Shown piece by piece: positions 35,297-44,086 of a DNA stretch of 64,000 nt (position 1 is the first letter of the stretch; every line of letters begins with the position of its first letter). The translations under genes and the position numbers were made by a program. The notes beneath the pieces were generated by a model. It was not told the origin of the DNA and searched no databases. It saw only the letters and a program-made list of their open reading frames with translations. The stretch is from Bacillota bacterium (lineage in GTDB: Bacteria > Bacillota > Clostridia > Peptostreptococcales > Anaerovoracaceae): assembly GCA_017442785.1 (NCBI GenBank), contig JAFRZB010000038.1:1-64000 (forward strand), read 5' to 3'.

Positions 35297-36576
35297 GCCT
35301 TGGCCTCCAGCTGCTCTATGGTGGCTATCTGTGCGCATACCGCGAACACTTCCATTGCAGGTTCAAGCTCTTCAACCGGCGGGAAGGAGGGTGCTATGCG
35401 CAGATATCTGTCATCGGGATCGTGGTGGAACGGGTGCGTGGCTCCCGGACCTGTCATTGTAACGCCGCAGGCTTTTACGAGCTCATTTATCCTTGTGGCT
35501 GTTCCGTCATTAGCCATGAAGGTAATGAAATATCCTCCCTTGGGCCTGGTCCATGTTCCGGCTCCTTTGCCTTCGAGCTCCCTTGAAAGCACCCTGAATA
35601 CGGCGTCGAACTTTGGACGCAGTATCTCCGCGTGCTTCTTCATTACGTTCTCAACGCCGCCCTGGCTCTTAAGGAAGCGCACGTGGCGGAGCATGTTCAT
35701 CTTATCCCAGCTGATAGTTTCGTATTTTACCTGGCTCTCGGTGAACTTTATGTTAGCTTCTGAAGCACCGAAGAATCCTATTCCTGATCCGGCCATCGTT
35801 ATCTTTGAGGTGGATCCGAACATGTATACCATGTCGGGATTTCCGGCCTTCTTGCACTCGTCAAGGATGTTAAGGAGCTGGACGTCTCCGTAGATGTGGT
35901 GCACCATGTAGGAGTTGTCCCAGAATATCCTGAAGTCCTTTGCGGCAGGCTTAAGATTTGCAAGCTCTTTTACTACTCTGTCGGAATAGGTTATCCCGAG
36001 AGGGTTGGAGAACTTGGGTATGCACCACATACCCTTGACTGTCTCGTCGTTTTCGACATATTTTCTGATGACATCCATGTCAGGGCCTTCTTCGTCAGTC
36101 TGCACCTGTATCATGTCTATGCCGAAAAATTCGCACATGCCGAAATGCCTGTCGTATCCTGGGACGGGGCAGATAAACTTTATCTTGTCGTATTTTCCCC
36201 ACGGCTTGTCTGATCCGAGGACGCCTTTGAGCATCGCTCTTGAGAGGCAGTCGTACATGAAGTTGATAGAGGAAGCACCTACTACTATGGTCTCTTCAAG
36301 CTTTGTGCCAAGGAGCTCTCCGAAGAACTCCCTTGCTTCCTGAAGACCCAGAAGTGCGCCGTAATTCCTGGCATCCGTGCCGTATTTATCCCTGCAGTCG
36401 GTATCCGAATTGATCACATCCATCATGGGCATTATCATGTCGAGCTGCTGAACGGATGGATTGCCTCTTGCGATGTTGAGGGAAAGCTTCATGTCCTTGA
36501 ACTTTTGGTAGCGTTCCAAAAGGACCGCCTTGGCATCCGCGAGCTCCTTTGCTGTCATGTCCTGGTATCTTTTCAT
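35293..36576 (-). CDS. Aspartate aminotransferase, AspC4-type
   Basis: The 427-residue PLP enzyme belongs to the family recognised by the start YQDMTAKELADAKAVLLERY (PF12897-type, once annotated as MocR-like). It has a NIARGNPS motif and the PLP lysine in GSTSKITMAGSG. It interconverts oxaloacetate and aspartate. Its direct coupling to asnA gives an oxaloacetate-aspartate-asparagine route. The AGGAGG site lies upstream of ATG 36576. Confidence 0.92.
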   Translation of the reverse strand: MKRYQDMTAKELADAKAVLLERYQKFKDMKLSLNIARGNPSVQQLDMIMPMMDVINSDTDCRDKYGTDARNYGALLGLQEAREFFGELLGTKLEETIVVGASSINFMYDCLSRAMLKGVLGSDKPWGKYDKIKFICPVPGYDRHFGMCEFFGIDMIQVQTDEEGPDMDVIRKYVENDETVKGMWCIPKFSNPLGITYSDRVVKELANLKPAAKDFRIFWDNSYMVHHIYGDVQLLNILDECKKAGNPDMVYMFGSTSKITMAGSGIGFFGASEANIKFTESQVKYETISWDKMNMLRHVRFLKSQGGVENVMKKHAEILRPKFDAVFRVLSRELEGKGAGTWTRPKGGYFITFMANDGTATRINELVKACGVTMTGPGATHPFHHDPDDRYLRIAPSFPPVEELEPAMEVFAVCAQIATIEQLEAKA

Positions 36577-36614
36577 TGTCTGATGCCTCCTGTTTCTGTC
36601 GTTATTAAAAATAT

Positions 36615-36643
36615 ATTTTATTATCTTGAAGTAAAAAGAGCAA
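36615..36643 (-). promoter_or_regulatory. Promoter of the aspartate/asparagine operon
   Basis: Minus-strand TTGCTC and TAAAAT with a 17-nt spacer, 38 nt before the aminotransferase ATG. It interleaves with the divergent glycosylase promoter. Confidence 0.6.
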
Positions 36644-36654
36644 GCGATTATACT
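36626..36654 (+). promoter_or_regulatory. Promoter of the DNA glycosylase gene
   Basis: TTGAAG and TATACT with a 17-nt spacer, 47 nt before ATG 36702. It overlaps the divergent promoter, so polymerases cannot occupy both. Confidence 0.6.
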
Positions 36655-36701
36655 TATTTTAATAAGAATTTTTGTATTTTAATACAGTAATCGAGGAACA
36701 G

Positions 36702-37490
36702 ATGATAACATACGACATTGACCGTTTGGACATAAGAAAGATAGCGGATTCAGGGCAGACTTTCAGGATGTATGACATCTCAGAGGAGTCGGGGGACATC
36801 TTCAGATGCATAGCACTGGACAAGATCTGCACTGCCGGCAAAAGCCGGATATACTGCGAGGAAGAGGATATTTCCTTCTGGAAGAACTATTTCGATCTCG
36901 ATACGGACTACGAGTCCATGACAGCTTCCATCGATCCTGATGACTGCTACCTCTGCGGCTGCGCCGAATACGGCAGGGGGATAAGGATATTAAGGCAGGA
37001 CCCCTGGGAGATGCTGATAACCTTCATAATATCTCAGAGGAGGAGCATCCCTTCCATAAAGACCTGCGTGGAAAGGCTGTGCAGGAGATACGGAAGAAGG
37101 ATCGAAGGGGAAATTTATGCATTTCCGTCGCCTGACGAACTGTCCGAAGCAAGCCTTGACGATCTAGCAGACTGCGGCCTTGGCTACAGGAGCGAATATG
37201 TATACCTGGCATGCAGAGACGTATGCAGCGGCACTCTGGATCTTGACGCCATGAAGGAGCTTTCGGACGGAGAGCTTTTTCAAAGGCTTACTGCATTAAG
37301 AGGGGTAGGGCCGAAGGTCGCCAACTGCGTCTGCCTTTTCGGATTCCACAGGATAAGCGCTTTCCCGGTGGATGTATGGATAGACCGCGTCCTTAAGGAG
37401 TATTATCCCGACGGTTTTCCGATGGACAGATATGATGGCTATGCCGGCGTTATGCAGCAGTACATGTTCTACGCTGCAAGGAAGAGATAA
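36702..37490 (+). CDS. 8-oxoguanine DNA glycosylase (OGG1-type, HhH-GPD)
   Basis: The 262-residue protein has the OGG N-terminal domain beginning SGQTFRMYDI, the HhH-GPD region starting PWEMLITFIISQRRSI, and the hairpin LRGVGPKVANCVCLFG. Its Lys matches the Schiff-base lysine of OGG1, and FPVDVWIDRV carries the catalytic Asp. It excises 8-oxoG from DNA. GAGGAA lies 4-5 nt before ATG 36702. The LysR gene begins 5 nt downstream. Confidence 0.9.
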   Translation: MITYDIDRLDIRKIADSGQTFRMYDISEESGDIFRCIALDKICTAGKSRIYCEEEDISFWKNYFDLDTDYESMTASIDPDDCYLCGCAEYGRGIRILRQDPWEMLITFIISQRRSIPSIKTCVERLCRRYGRRIEGEIYAFPSPDELSEASLDDLADCGLGYRSEYVYLACRDVCSGTLDLDAMKELSDGELFQRLTALRGVGPKVANCVCLFGFHRISAFPVDVWIDRVLKEYYPDGFPMDRYDGYAGVMQQYMFYAARKR

Positions 37491-37495
37491 GCTAT

Positions 37496-38383
37496 ATGAC
37501 AGAAACACAGATAAGATATTTCATGAAAGCATTCGAGACCGGAAACATCACTTCCGCCTCGGAGGAACTGATGGTGACAAGAGCTGCCGTATCTAAGGCC
37601 ATAATCTCACTTGAGAACGATCTTTCTCATCGGCTTTTCGTGCGAAACAAGACGGGAATAACTCCCACCGAAGCCGGTGAGGCTCTTTACGTGCGTCTTA
37701 ATGCCCAGAAGAGCTCCTATGATTCTATAGAAAAATACATAAAGGAGCTCGGAAGCGAGTCCGAGCTTCCTATCAGAGTAGGCGTAACTCCTACGAACAT
37801 AGATGCCGTATATGATATCCTCATGGAGTATCAGTCGATGCTCAAAGGGCGCAGGATAAACATATCCGAGGCCAAATGGAACGATCTGAAAGAGCTGATC
37901 CTTAATGAAAAGGTCGACATAGCATTCCTTCCGATAAGGGATGTCAGCCGTTCACTGCCGGGATATAACGCGGTAAGGGTCTATACAACAAATGTGTGCC
38001 TTGCGGTATCTCCGGACCATCCCTATGCCCAAAAGAAATCAGTAGGAGTGCTTGATCTTGTAAGGACTCCACTGGGTTATGTCTCCGGTGTCATACCCGC
38101 CGAGAGGATGATCATGACGACATGCAAGTCCGTATTGGACATCGAACCTGACGTGGCGATACGTTCCTCGTCAAGAGAACTGATACACAGGCTTGCAAGG
38201 AGCGGCAGCGTAGCGGGCGTAGTATCGGATTCCATGAGAAACGAATGGCCGGATCTGATATTCCTTCCCATAGATTTTGCCCCTCCCGTCGATCATTTCC
38301 TTATCTGGAAAAAGGACGATACCGAACAAAGGATCAAGGACATCGTAATGTTCATTCTTGACAATCTCCCGCTCTCACAATAA
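37496..38383 (+). CDS. LysR-family transcriptional regulator
   Basis: The 295-residue protein has an N-terminal winged helix (~1-60: SASEELMVTRAAVSKAIISL) and an effector-binding domain from ~90. It precedes the importer operon on the same strand with a 115-bp gap carrying an inverted repeat, so the importer is its likely target. The effector is unknown. Confidence 0.9.
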   Translation: MTETQIRYFMKAFETGNITSASEELMVTRAAVSKAIISLENDLSHRLFVRNKTGITPTEAGEALYVRLNAQKSSYDSIEKYIKELGSESELPIRVGVTPTNIDAVYDILMEYQSMLKGRRINISEAKWNDLKELILNEKVDIAFLPIRDVSRSLPGYNAVRVYTTNVCLAVSPDHPYAQKKSVGVLDLVRTPLGYVSGVIPAERMIMTTCKSVLDIEPDVAIRSSSRELIHRLARSGSVAGVVSDSMRNEWPDLIFLPIDFAPPVDHFLIWKKDDTEQRIKDIVMFILDNLPLSQ

Positions 38384-38435
38384 GCGCAACCTGTAGGTTT
38401 CGCCTGCGTATAATTATTGTTGCTTTTCTGTTTCC

Positions 38436-38461
38436 TACAAAAAATCTATAATATTTTTGTA
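38436..38461 (+). promoter_or_regulatory. Inverted repeat overlapping the -10 of the importer operon
   Basis: TACAAAAA and TTTTTGTA are separated by 10 nt, and a perfect TATAAT (38447-38452) lies inside the repeat. The -35 is poor. The placement suits a regulator binding site controlling the opp operon. Confidence 0.45.
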
Positions 38462-38498
38462 AGATAGCAAAATATATGCAGGAAGATCAAGGTGCGAA

Positions 38499-39461
38499 AT
38501 GCTTAAGTATCTACTTAAAAGGATCGGTCAGACGATTCTTATCGTAATACTGGTATCAGTATTGACGTTTTTCCTCGTGGATCTCATCCCGGGAGATGTC
38601 GTTTTGAATGTCGCCGGAAAAGACGACATAGACGAGGCCGAGTATTGGAAGATCTACTACGAGCTTAATCTGGACAAATCAACACCGGAGAGATTCGTTT
38701 TGTGGCTCAAAGGTGTCCTTAAGCTGGATTTCGGTACGTCGTACATCTATCATAAACCTGTATGGGATCTTATAAAGACCAACATTCCTCCGACGCTTTA
38801 TCTTTCGCTGCTGGCAACGCTTATCAGCGTCCCGATAGGAGTCTTCTTCGGGATAATCTCCGCCGTTAACCGGAAAAAGAAATCCGATACCATAATTACT
38901 CTTACGGCCAATATCTGCAACTGCCTGCCGCAGTTCTGGATAGGCCTGCTTCTTACTTTCCTTCTTGCAGTAAAGCTCAAATGGCTTCCAACCATGGGCT
39001 TTGGCTGGCCGTCTAAAGTGGGACTTGCCAAACACATCAAATATATAATTATGCCTCTCATCTGCCTTTCCCTTGGCGGTATAGCCGGTTTTACCAGACA
39101 GACCAGATCCTCCATGCTTGAGGTCATCAGGCAGGACTACATCAGGACAGCCCGTTCCAAGGGTCTGAGTAAGCGCAGAGTGAACTTCAAGCACATGATG
39201 AAGAACGGTCTTATCCCGATCCTTACGATACTCGGCGGAAGGATCTCACGCATGATAGGCGGTTCGATGATCATTGAAAACCTTTTCGCCATCCCCGGAA
39301 TGGGCGTGCTCACCAGGAACAGCATCATGGCAAAAGACCTGCCTACGATACAGGCGATAGTAATGATAACGACTGCTTTTTCCTGCATTGCGTTCCTCCT
39401 TACAGATATCGCGTATATGATCGTAGACCCGAGGATAAGCCTCGCGGAGTCGGAAGAGTAG
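38499..39461 (+). CDS. Peptide-type ABC transporter permease (OppB/DppB)
   Basis: The 320-residue protein has six membrane helices, the N-terminal start LKYLLKRIGQTILIVILV, and the EAA-type loop RTARSKGLSKRRVNFKHMMK contacting the ATPase. It forms a heterodimer with the next gene's product. First structural gene of the importer; AAGGTG lies upstream. Confidence 0.93.
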   Translation: MLKYLLKRIGQTILIVILVSVLTFFLVDLIPGDVVLNVAGKDDIDEAEYWKIYYELNLDKSTPERFVLWLKGVLKLDFGTSYIYHKPVWDLIKTNIPPTLYLSLLATLISVPIGVFFGIISAVNRKKKSDTIITLTANICNCLPQFWIGLLLTFLLAVKLKWLPTMGFGWPSKVGLAKHIKYIIMPLICLSLGGIAGFTRQTRSSMLEVIRQDYIRTARSKGLSKRRVNFKHMMKNGLIPILTILGGRISRMIGGSMIIENLFAIPGMGVLTRNSIMAKDLPTIQAIVMITTAFSCIAFLLTDIAYMIVDPRISLAESEE

Positions 39462-39471
39462 GAGGGATATC

Positions 39472-40371
39472 ATGAAAGATAAAAAAGACCTTAACGCTCA
39501 GATCGACTATGCTAAGGAGATCCGCAGAGAGAACCGCAGGAAGTTCATCAGGACAATGTTCTCAAGAAAGCTGGTAGTCTTCGGCGCCATAGGGTTCTCC
39601 ATTTTCCTGCTGATAGCCATCTTTGCCCCGCTTATTACGAAGTACGATCCCTCGTATATGGATATCAAGGCCATACTGGCCAATCCCTCGGCCGAGCACT
39701 GGCTTGGAACGGACGATTTCGGAAGGGACACCTTCTCCAGACTCGTGTACGGAGCAAGGATATCGCTTATCATAGGCGTTCTCGCAGTTTCGCTCGCGGC
39801 AGTCATCGGGATCTCGCTGGGCATGATAGCCGCTTACTTCGGCGGCGTTGTGGATCAGGTGATAATGAGGCTAAACGAGGCGCTGCATTCCATACCGCAC
39901 ATCATCCTCTCGCTGGCGCTCGTTGCAGTTATCGGAAATTCCGTTGCTGATCTTGCCGTGATACTTGCAGTTACTACCGTTCCGACGTATGTCAGGATGA
40001 CCAGGGCAATGACGTTAAACGTAAAGAACAGCGACTACGTAAAGGCCGCCAAAATGGCCGGCGCAAGCAGCTTCCACATTATTATAAAGCACGTGCTGCC
40101 GAATATCATGTCGCCCAACATCATCATGATGGTGGGCAACGTAGGCTCCACGATCCTTATGGAATCCGGACTTTCCTTCCTGGGCGTAGGTATTAAGATA
40201 CCGACACCTTCCTGGGGAACGATGGTATCCGAGGGCAGGGCATACATATACAACAACCCGTACATATCTCTTATACCCGGTCTGTGCGTAGCGCTTCTCG
40301 TAATTTGTCTTAACAACCTCGGGGACGGCGTAAGAGACGCCATGGATCCGAGGCTGAGAGGGGAGAACTGA
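39472..40371 (+). CDS. Peptide-type ABC transporter permease (OppC/DppC)
   Basis: The 299-residue protein has a cytoplasmic N-terminal segment, six helices, the LGTDDFGRD motif of OppC proteins, and the EAA loop YVKAAKMAGASSFHIIIKHVLPN. It is preceded by AGGAGGGATATC. The ATPase gene starts 2 nt after its stop. Confidence 0.94.
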   Translation: MKDKKDLNAQIDYAKEIRRENRRKFIRTMFSRKLVVFGAIGFSIFLLIAIFAPLITKYDPSYMDIKAILANPSAEHWLGTDDFGRDTFSRLVYGARISLIIGVLAVSLAAVIGISLGMIAAYFGGVVDQVIMRLNEALHSIPHIILSLALVAVIGNSVADLAVILAVTTVPTYVRMTRAMTLNVKNSDYVKAAKMAGASSFHIIIKHVLPNIMSPNIIMMVGNVGSTILMESGLSFLGVGIKIPTPSWGTMVSEGRAYIYNNPYISLIPGLCVALLVICLNNLGDGVRDAMDPRLRGEN

Positions 40372-40372
40372 T

Positions 40373-42400
40373 ATGTCTGAAAAAGATCTTCTCTACATAA
40401 AAGACATCGATACCACCTTCCGGAGCGGCGACGGAAAGGTCACCAAGGTACTTGACGGAGTATCCATCAATCTTCACAGAGGCGAGATAATCGGCCTTGT
40501 AGGAGAATCCGGATCCGGAAAGTCAATGACCATGCTTTCCGCGCTTCAGCTGCTTCCGGCAAACGGCTCCACGCCCATGGGCAGCGTTGTTCTTGACGAT
40601 GACGGAAAGAACCTGCTTGACTATCCGCCTGACAGCAATGCCATGCGCAAGGTCCGCGGCGGAAGGATAGGAATGGTGTTCCAGGAGCCGATGACGTCCT
40701 TAAACCCCGTAATGACTGTCGGAGACCAGATAGCAGAGACTGTCATTGAGCATTTCGGAGCATCCAAGGCAGAAGCAAAGGCCAAAGCCATAGAGATGAT
40801 GAAGAAGGTAAACATTCCGGATGCCGAGGCCAGATATTCAGAGTATCCCATGCAGTTCTCGGGAGGAATGCGCCAGAGGATAATGATAGCGATGGTCCTT
40901 GCCGCAGAGCCCGACATACTAATTGCTGACGAAGCTACGACCGCTCTTGACGTTACTACTCAGGCGCTGCTTCTGGAGATGATCAGAGATCTTTCCGTAA
41001 ACAACGGGATCTCTGTAATAATCGTTACGCACAACCTTGGAATAGTAGCGAGGTATGCTCAGAGGATTTTCGTCATGTATGCCGGCAACGTCGTAGAGGT
41101 AGGAAGCGGCATGGACATATTCCACGATCCCATGCACCCCTACACGCTGAGTCTTCTTCGCGCGATACCAAGGCTTGACGATCCCAAGGACAGGATACTC
41201 GTTCCAATAGAGGGACTTCCGCCCATACCTTCAGCAAGGCCTAATTACTGTCCCTTCTACGACAGATGCAACTACGCCGAGGAAATGTGCAAGCACAGAT
41301 CCAAGCCGGGCATTACTCAGGTGGGGCCGGGACATTTCTCATGCTGCCATCTTTCCGTGGATCAGATCAGGGCAAAGACAGAAGCTCTCGGCAAACAGGA
41401 GCTTCATAAGAGGGCGGAAAAGAAGATACTCGACGAGGTATGTCTTGATGTCGAAGGAGTATCCAAGAGGTTTGAGATACGCAAGGGAATAATGAAGAAA
41501 AAGGTGGCTGAGTTCAACGCCATCGAGGATATCACATTTAAGCTCAGGCGCGGTGAGACCATAGGCATAGTAGGTGAGTCCGGCTGCGGAAAGACCACTC
41601 TTGCAAGGACGCTGATGCGCATGTATACGCCCAACACCGGAACTATAAAGATGTTCGGGACTGACATATCACACATGAGCGAAAAGGAGCTTAAGCCTTT
41701 CCATAAGAGGATGGCCATGGTGTTCCAGGATCCGTCGTCTTCCATGAATCCCAGGATGTCTGCAGGAGACGCCGTAGCGGAGCCTATAGTCGTACACAAC
41801 ATCTACGGCAGTGCCAAAGAGGTGAGCGACAGAGTAAACGAGCTGTTCAGGCTGGTAGGTCTCGACCCCAATCTCAAGGAGAGATATCCGCATGAGTTCT
41901 CGGGAGGGCAGAGGCAGAGGATAGGCGTTGCAAGGGCGCTTGCATCGGATCCGGACATACTGATACTGGACGAACCCATTTCGGCTCTTGACGTTTCCAT
42001 CCAGGCGCAGGTCATAAATCTTCTTGAGGATCTGCAGTCCAAGCTCGGTCTTGCGTATCTGTTCATAGCTCATGACCTTGCGGTCGTAAAGCATATAAGC
42101 GACAGGATAATAGTCATGTATCTGGGAAGGATAATGGAGATCTCCGATTCCGATGATCTTTACGACAACCCGATACATCCCTATACAAGAGCGCTTCTTT
42201 CAGCTGTACCGATCGCGGATCCTGCTGTGGAAGCAACAAGAAAATTCGAAAACATAATAGGAGAAGTTCCGAGCGTCCTGAACAGGCCCAAGGGATGTCC
42301 GTTCAGCAACAGATGTTCCGAGGCGGATGAAAGATGCAGAGAAGAATGTCCGTCTCTTAAGGATGTAGCAGGCCATATGGTTGCCTGTTTCAAAAGATAG
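40373..42400 (+). CDS. Fused OppD-OppF ATPase of the importer
   Basis: The 675-residue protein carries both ATPases of an oligopeptide-type importer in one chain. The first unit has GESGSGKS, FSGGMRQRI and LIADEATTALD. The second has GESGCGKT, FSGGQRQRI and LILDEPISALD. Each half ends with the Opp/Dpp cysteine tail (CPFYDRC..., CPFSNRC...), which in this family can bind an iron-sulfur cluster. OppD and OppF are usually separate proteins, although such fusions occur (as in GsiA/YejF-type systems). Confidence 0.93.
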   Translation: MSEKDLLYIKDIDTTFRSGDGKVTKVLDGVSINLHRGEIIGLVGESGSGKSMTMLSALQLLPANGSTPMGSVVLDDDGKNLLDYPPDSNAMRKVRGGRIGMVFQEPMTSLNPVMTVGDQIAETVIEHFGASKAEAKAKAIEMMKKVNIPDAEARYSEYPMQFSGGMRQRIMIAMVLAAEPDILIADEATTALDVTTQALLLEMIRDLSVNNGISVIIVTHNLGIVARYAQRIFVMYAGNVVEVGSGMDIFHDPMHPYTLSLLRAIPRLDDPKDRILVPIEGLPPIPSARPNYCPFYDRCNYAEEMCKHRSKPGITQVGPGHFSCCHLSVDQIRAKTEALGKQELHKRAEKKILDEVCLDVEGVSKRFEIRKGIMKKKVAEFNAIEDITFKLRRGETIGIVGESGCGKTTLARTLMRMYTPNTGTIKMFGTDISHMSEKELKPFHKRMAMVFQDPSSSMNPRMSAGDAVAEPIVVHNIYGSAKEVSDRVNELFRLVGLDPNLKERYPHEFSGGQRQRIGVARALASDPDILILDEPISALDVSIQAQVINLLEDLQSKLGLAYLFIAHDLAVVKHISDRIIVMYLGRIMEISDSDDLYDNPIHPYTRALLSAVPIADPAVEATRKFENIIGEVPSVLNRPKGCPFSNRCSEADERCREECPSLKDVAGHMVACFKR

Positions 42401-42453
42401 GTATCAAACTTCGTGCAGGAAGTCATTTTCATAGTATTTAAGGAGGTATAAAA

Positions 42454-44046
42454 ATGAAGTCTGTAAGAAGGATCATAGCCATCCTGCTAGCGATGGTCAT
42501 GGTATTCGGACTCGCTGCCTGCGGTACTCCCACTAACAACGGCGGCGGGAATGAAGGAAACAACAACAATGCGACACCTGTCGATCCGAACGCTCCCCAG
42601 TACGGAGGAGATTTCGTGATCGCAAGGTCTACTGCTCCCAGAGGTCTCTTCGGCCTTACCGCCAGCATCAGAGCTGACTATGTCAACCCTGCCATCGAGA
42701 GCCTCTGCCGCAGGAACCCCTACACCGAGGAGATAGAGCCTCTGCTTGCAAAGAGCTGGGAAGTAGATAACGAAGCTCATACTGTTATCTTCCATCTCAA
42801 TGAAGGCATAAAGTTCCACGACGGTTCGGATTTCGACGCCGAAGCAGTAAAGTGGAACTACGACCTGTTGATAGCAAACAAGCTCGGCACTTCCATGTAC
42901 AACCCTAAAGTCGAAGTAGTCGACAAGTATACCGTAAAGTTCCAGTTCGACAAGTTCTATCTTGACATGCTCAGATCCTGCTGCACCACGGGCCTTTATT
43001 CCAAGGCAGCATACGAGAAGAACGGACAGGAATGGTGTGAGAACCATCCTGTCGGAACAGGAGCTTTCATCTTCAAGGAATACATTCCCGACAACGAGAT
43101 CAGCTATGTAAGGAACGAGAACTACTGGCAGAAGGATAAGAACGGCAACCAGCTTCCGTATCTTGATACCTATACTCTCAAGATCCTTGCTGACGCCAAC
43201 CAGACGGCAAACTCCTTCGTCAACGGCGATGTTCACGCGATCAACATCACATCAGATGCAGTCGTAGCCAATCTTCAGGGACAGGGATTCGAGCCCGAAA
43301 AGACCGTTACCTTCACAAGCCCCACCATATACGGATTTGCTCCTAACGGCAAGGTTGAAGGTGACCCGTGGGCAAATGAGGACGTACGCAAGGCTGTAAT
43401 GCTCTACGGTCTGAACTATGAGGAGATAGCTCTGCTGGCCGGCGGCAAGAGAGCTGTCAATGACAGGAACATATGCACAAAGGGCTCCCTCTGCTTCGTA
43501 GAGGACCTCAACAGCTACTATCAGTATGATCTCGCGAAGGCAAAGAAGATGCTCGCCGACGCAGGATATCCTAACGGATTCAAGACAGTCATCCACACCA
43601 TCAACATGACCAAGAGCCTTGCGACCGTACTTCAGGAGAAGTTCAAGGATCTCGGCATAGAGGCAGAAGTTGACGAGATGGCTTCCAACGATCCGAAGCG
43701 TACCGACGGAGTAACGCCCGGCGTATTCCTCTTCTTCCCGTCTGCTGCTTATGACAGCATCCCGAGGCCGTTCGGAAGCGTTCTGAACCAGACCAGCAAG
43801 TCCAACGGTGCCAACATGAAGTTCTCCGATGAGTATCAGGCTCTGTATCAGAAGGCAGTTGATGCAAAGACAGAGGATGAGCGTGCCGTATACGGCAAGG
43901 AACTCGTCAAGAAGCTCTGCGTCGAAGAGTGCCTGCTGGCAGTCGGATACATGTCCAACACAGCGATATTCATCAACGAGCACTTCCACGATACCGGTAT
44001 CGATGCTCTTACGCAGTTCCCGGAGATCACCTGGATGTCCAAGTAA
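42454..44046 (+). CDS. Extracellular solute-binding lipoprotein (SBP_bac_5)
   Basis: The 530-residue protein has a lipoprotein signal with lipobox LAAC (Cys27) followed by an Asn/Gly-rich tether. The family-5 binding fold then starts with VNPAIESLCRRNPYTEEIEPLLAKSW (split: VNPAIESL and IEPLLAKSW). Such proteins capture peptides, nickel chelates, sugars or other small molecules. The neighbouring UroD-fold gene hints at a non-peptide cargo. An AAGGAGG site precedes it. Confidence 0.93.
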   Translation: MKSVRRIIAILLAMVMVFGLAACGTPTNNGGGNEGNNNNATPVDPNAPQYGGDFVIARSTAPRGLFGLTASIRADYVNPAIESLCRRNPYTEEIEPLLAKSWEVDNEAHTVIFHLNEGIKFHDGSDFDAEAVKWNYDLLIANKLGTSMYNPKVEVVDKYTVKFQFDKFYLDMLRSCCTTGLYSKAAYEKNGQEWCENHPVGTGAFIFKEYIPDNEISYVRNENYWQKDKNGNQLPYLDTYTLKILADANQTANSFVNGDVHAINITSDAVVANLQGQGFEPEKTVTFTSPTIYGFAPNGKVEGDPWANEDVRKAVMLYGLNYEEIALLAGGKRAVNDRNICTKGSLCFVEDLNSYYQYDLAKAKKMLADAGYPNGFKTVIHTINMTKSLATVLQEKFKDLGIEAEVDEMASNDPKRTDGVTPGVFLFFPSAAYDSIPRPFGSVLNQTSKSNGANMKFSDEYQALYQKAVDAKTEDERAVYGKELVKKLCVEECLLAVGYMSNTAIFINEHFHDTGIDALTQFPEITWMSK

Positions 44047-44086
44047 ATAAGCCAGATCTAAGACAGCACAGAAAGAGAAAAATGCT

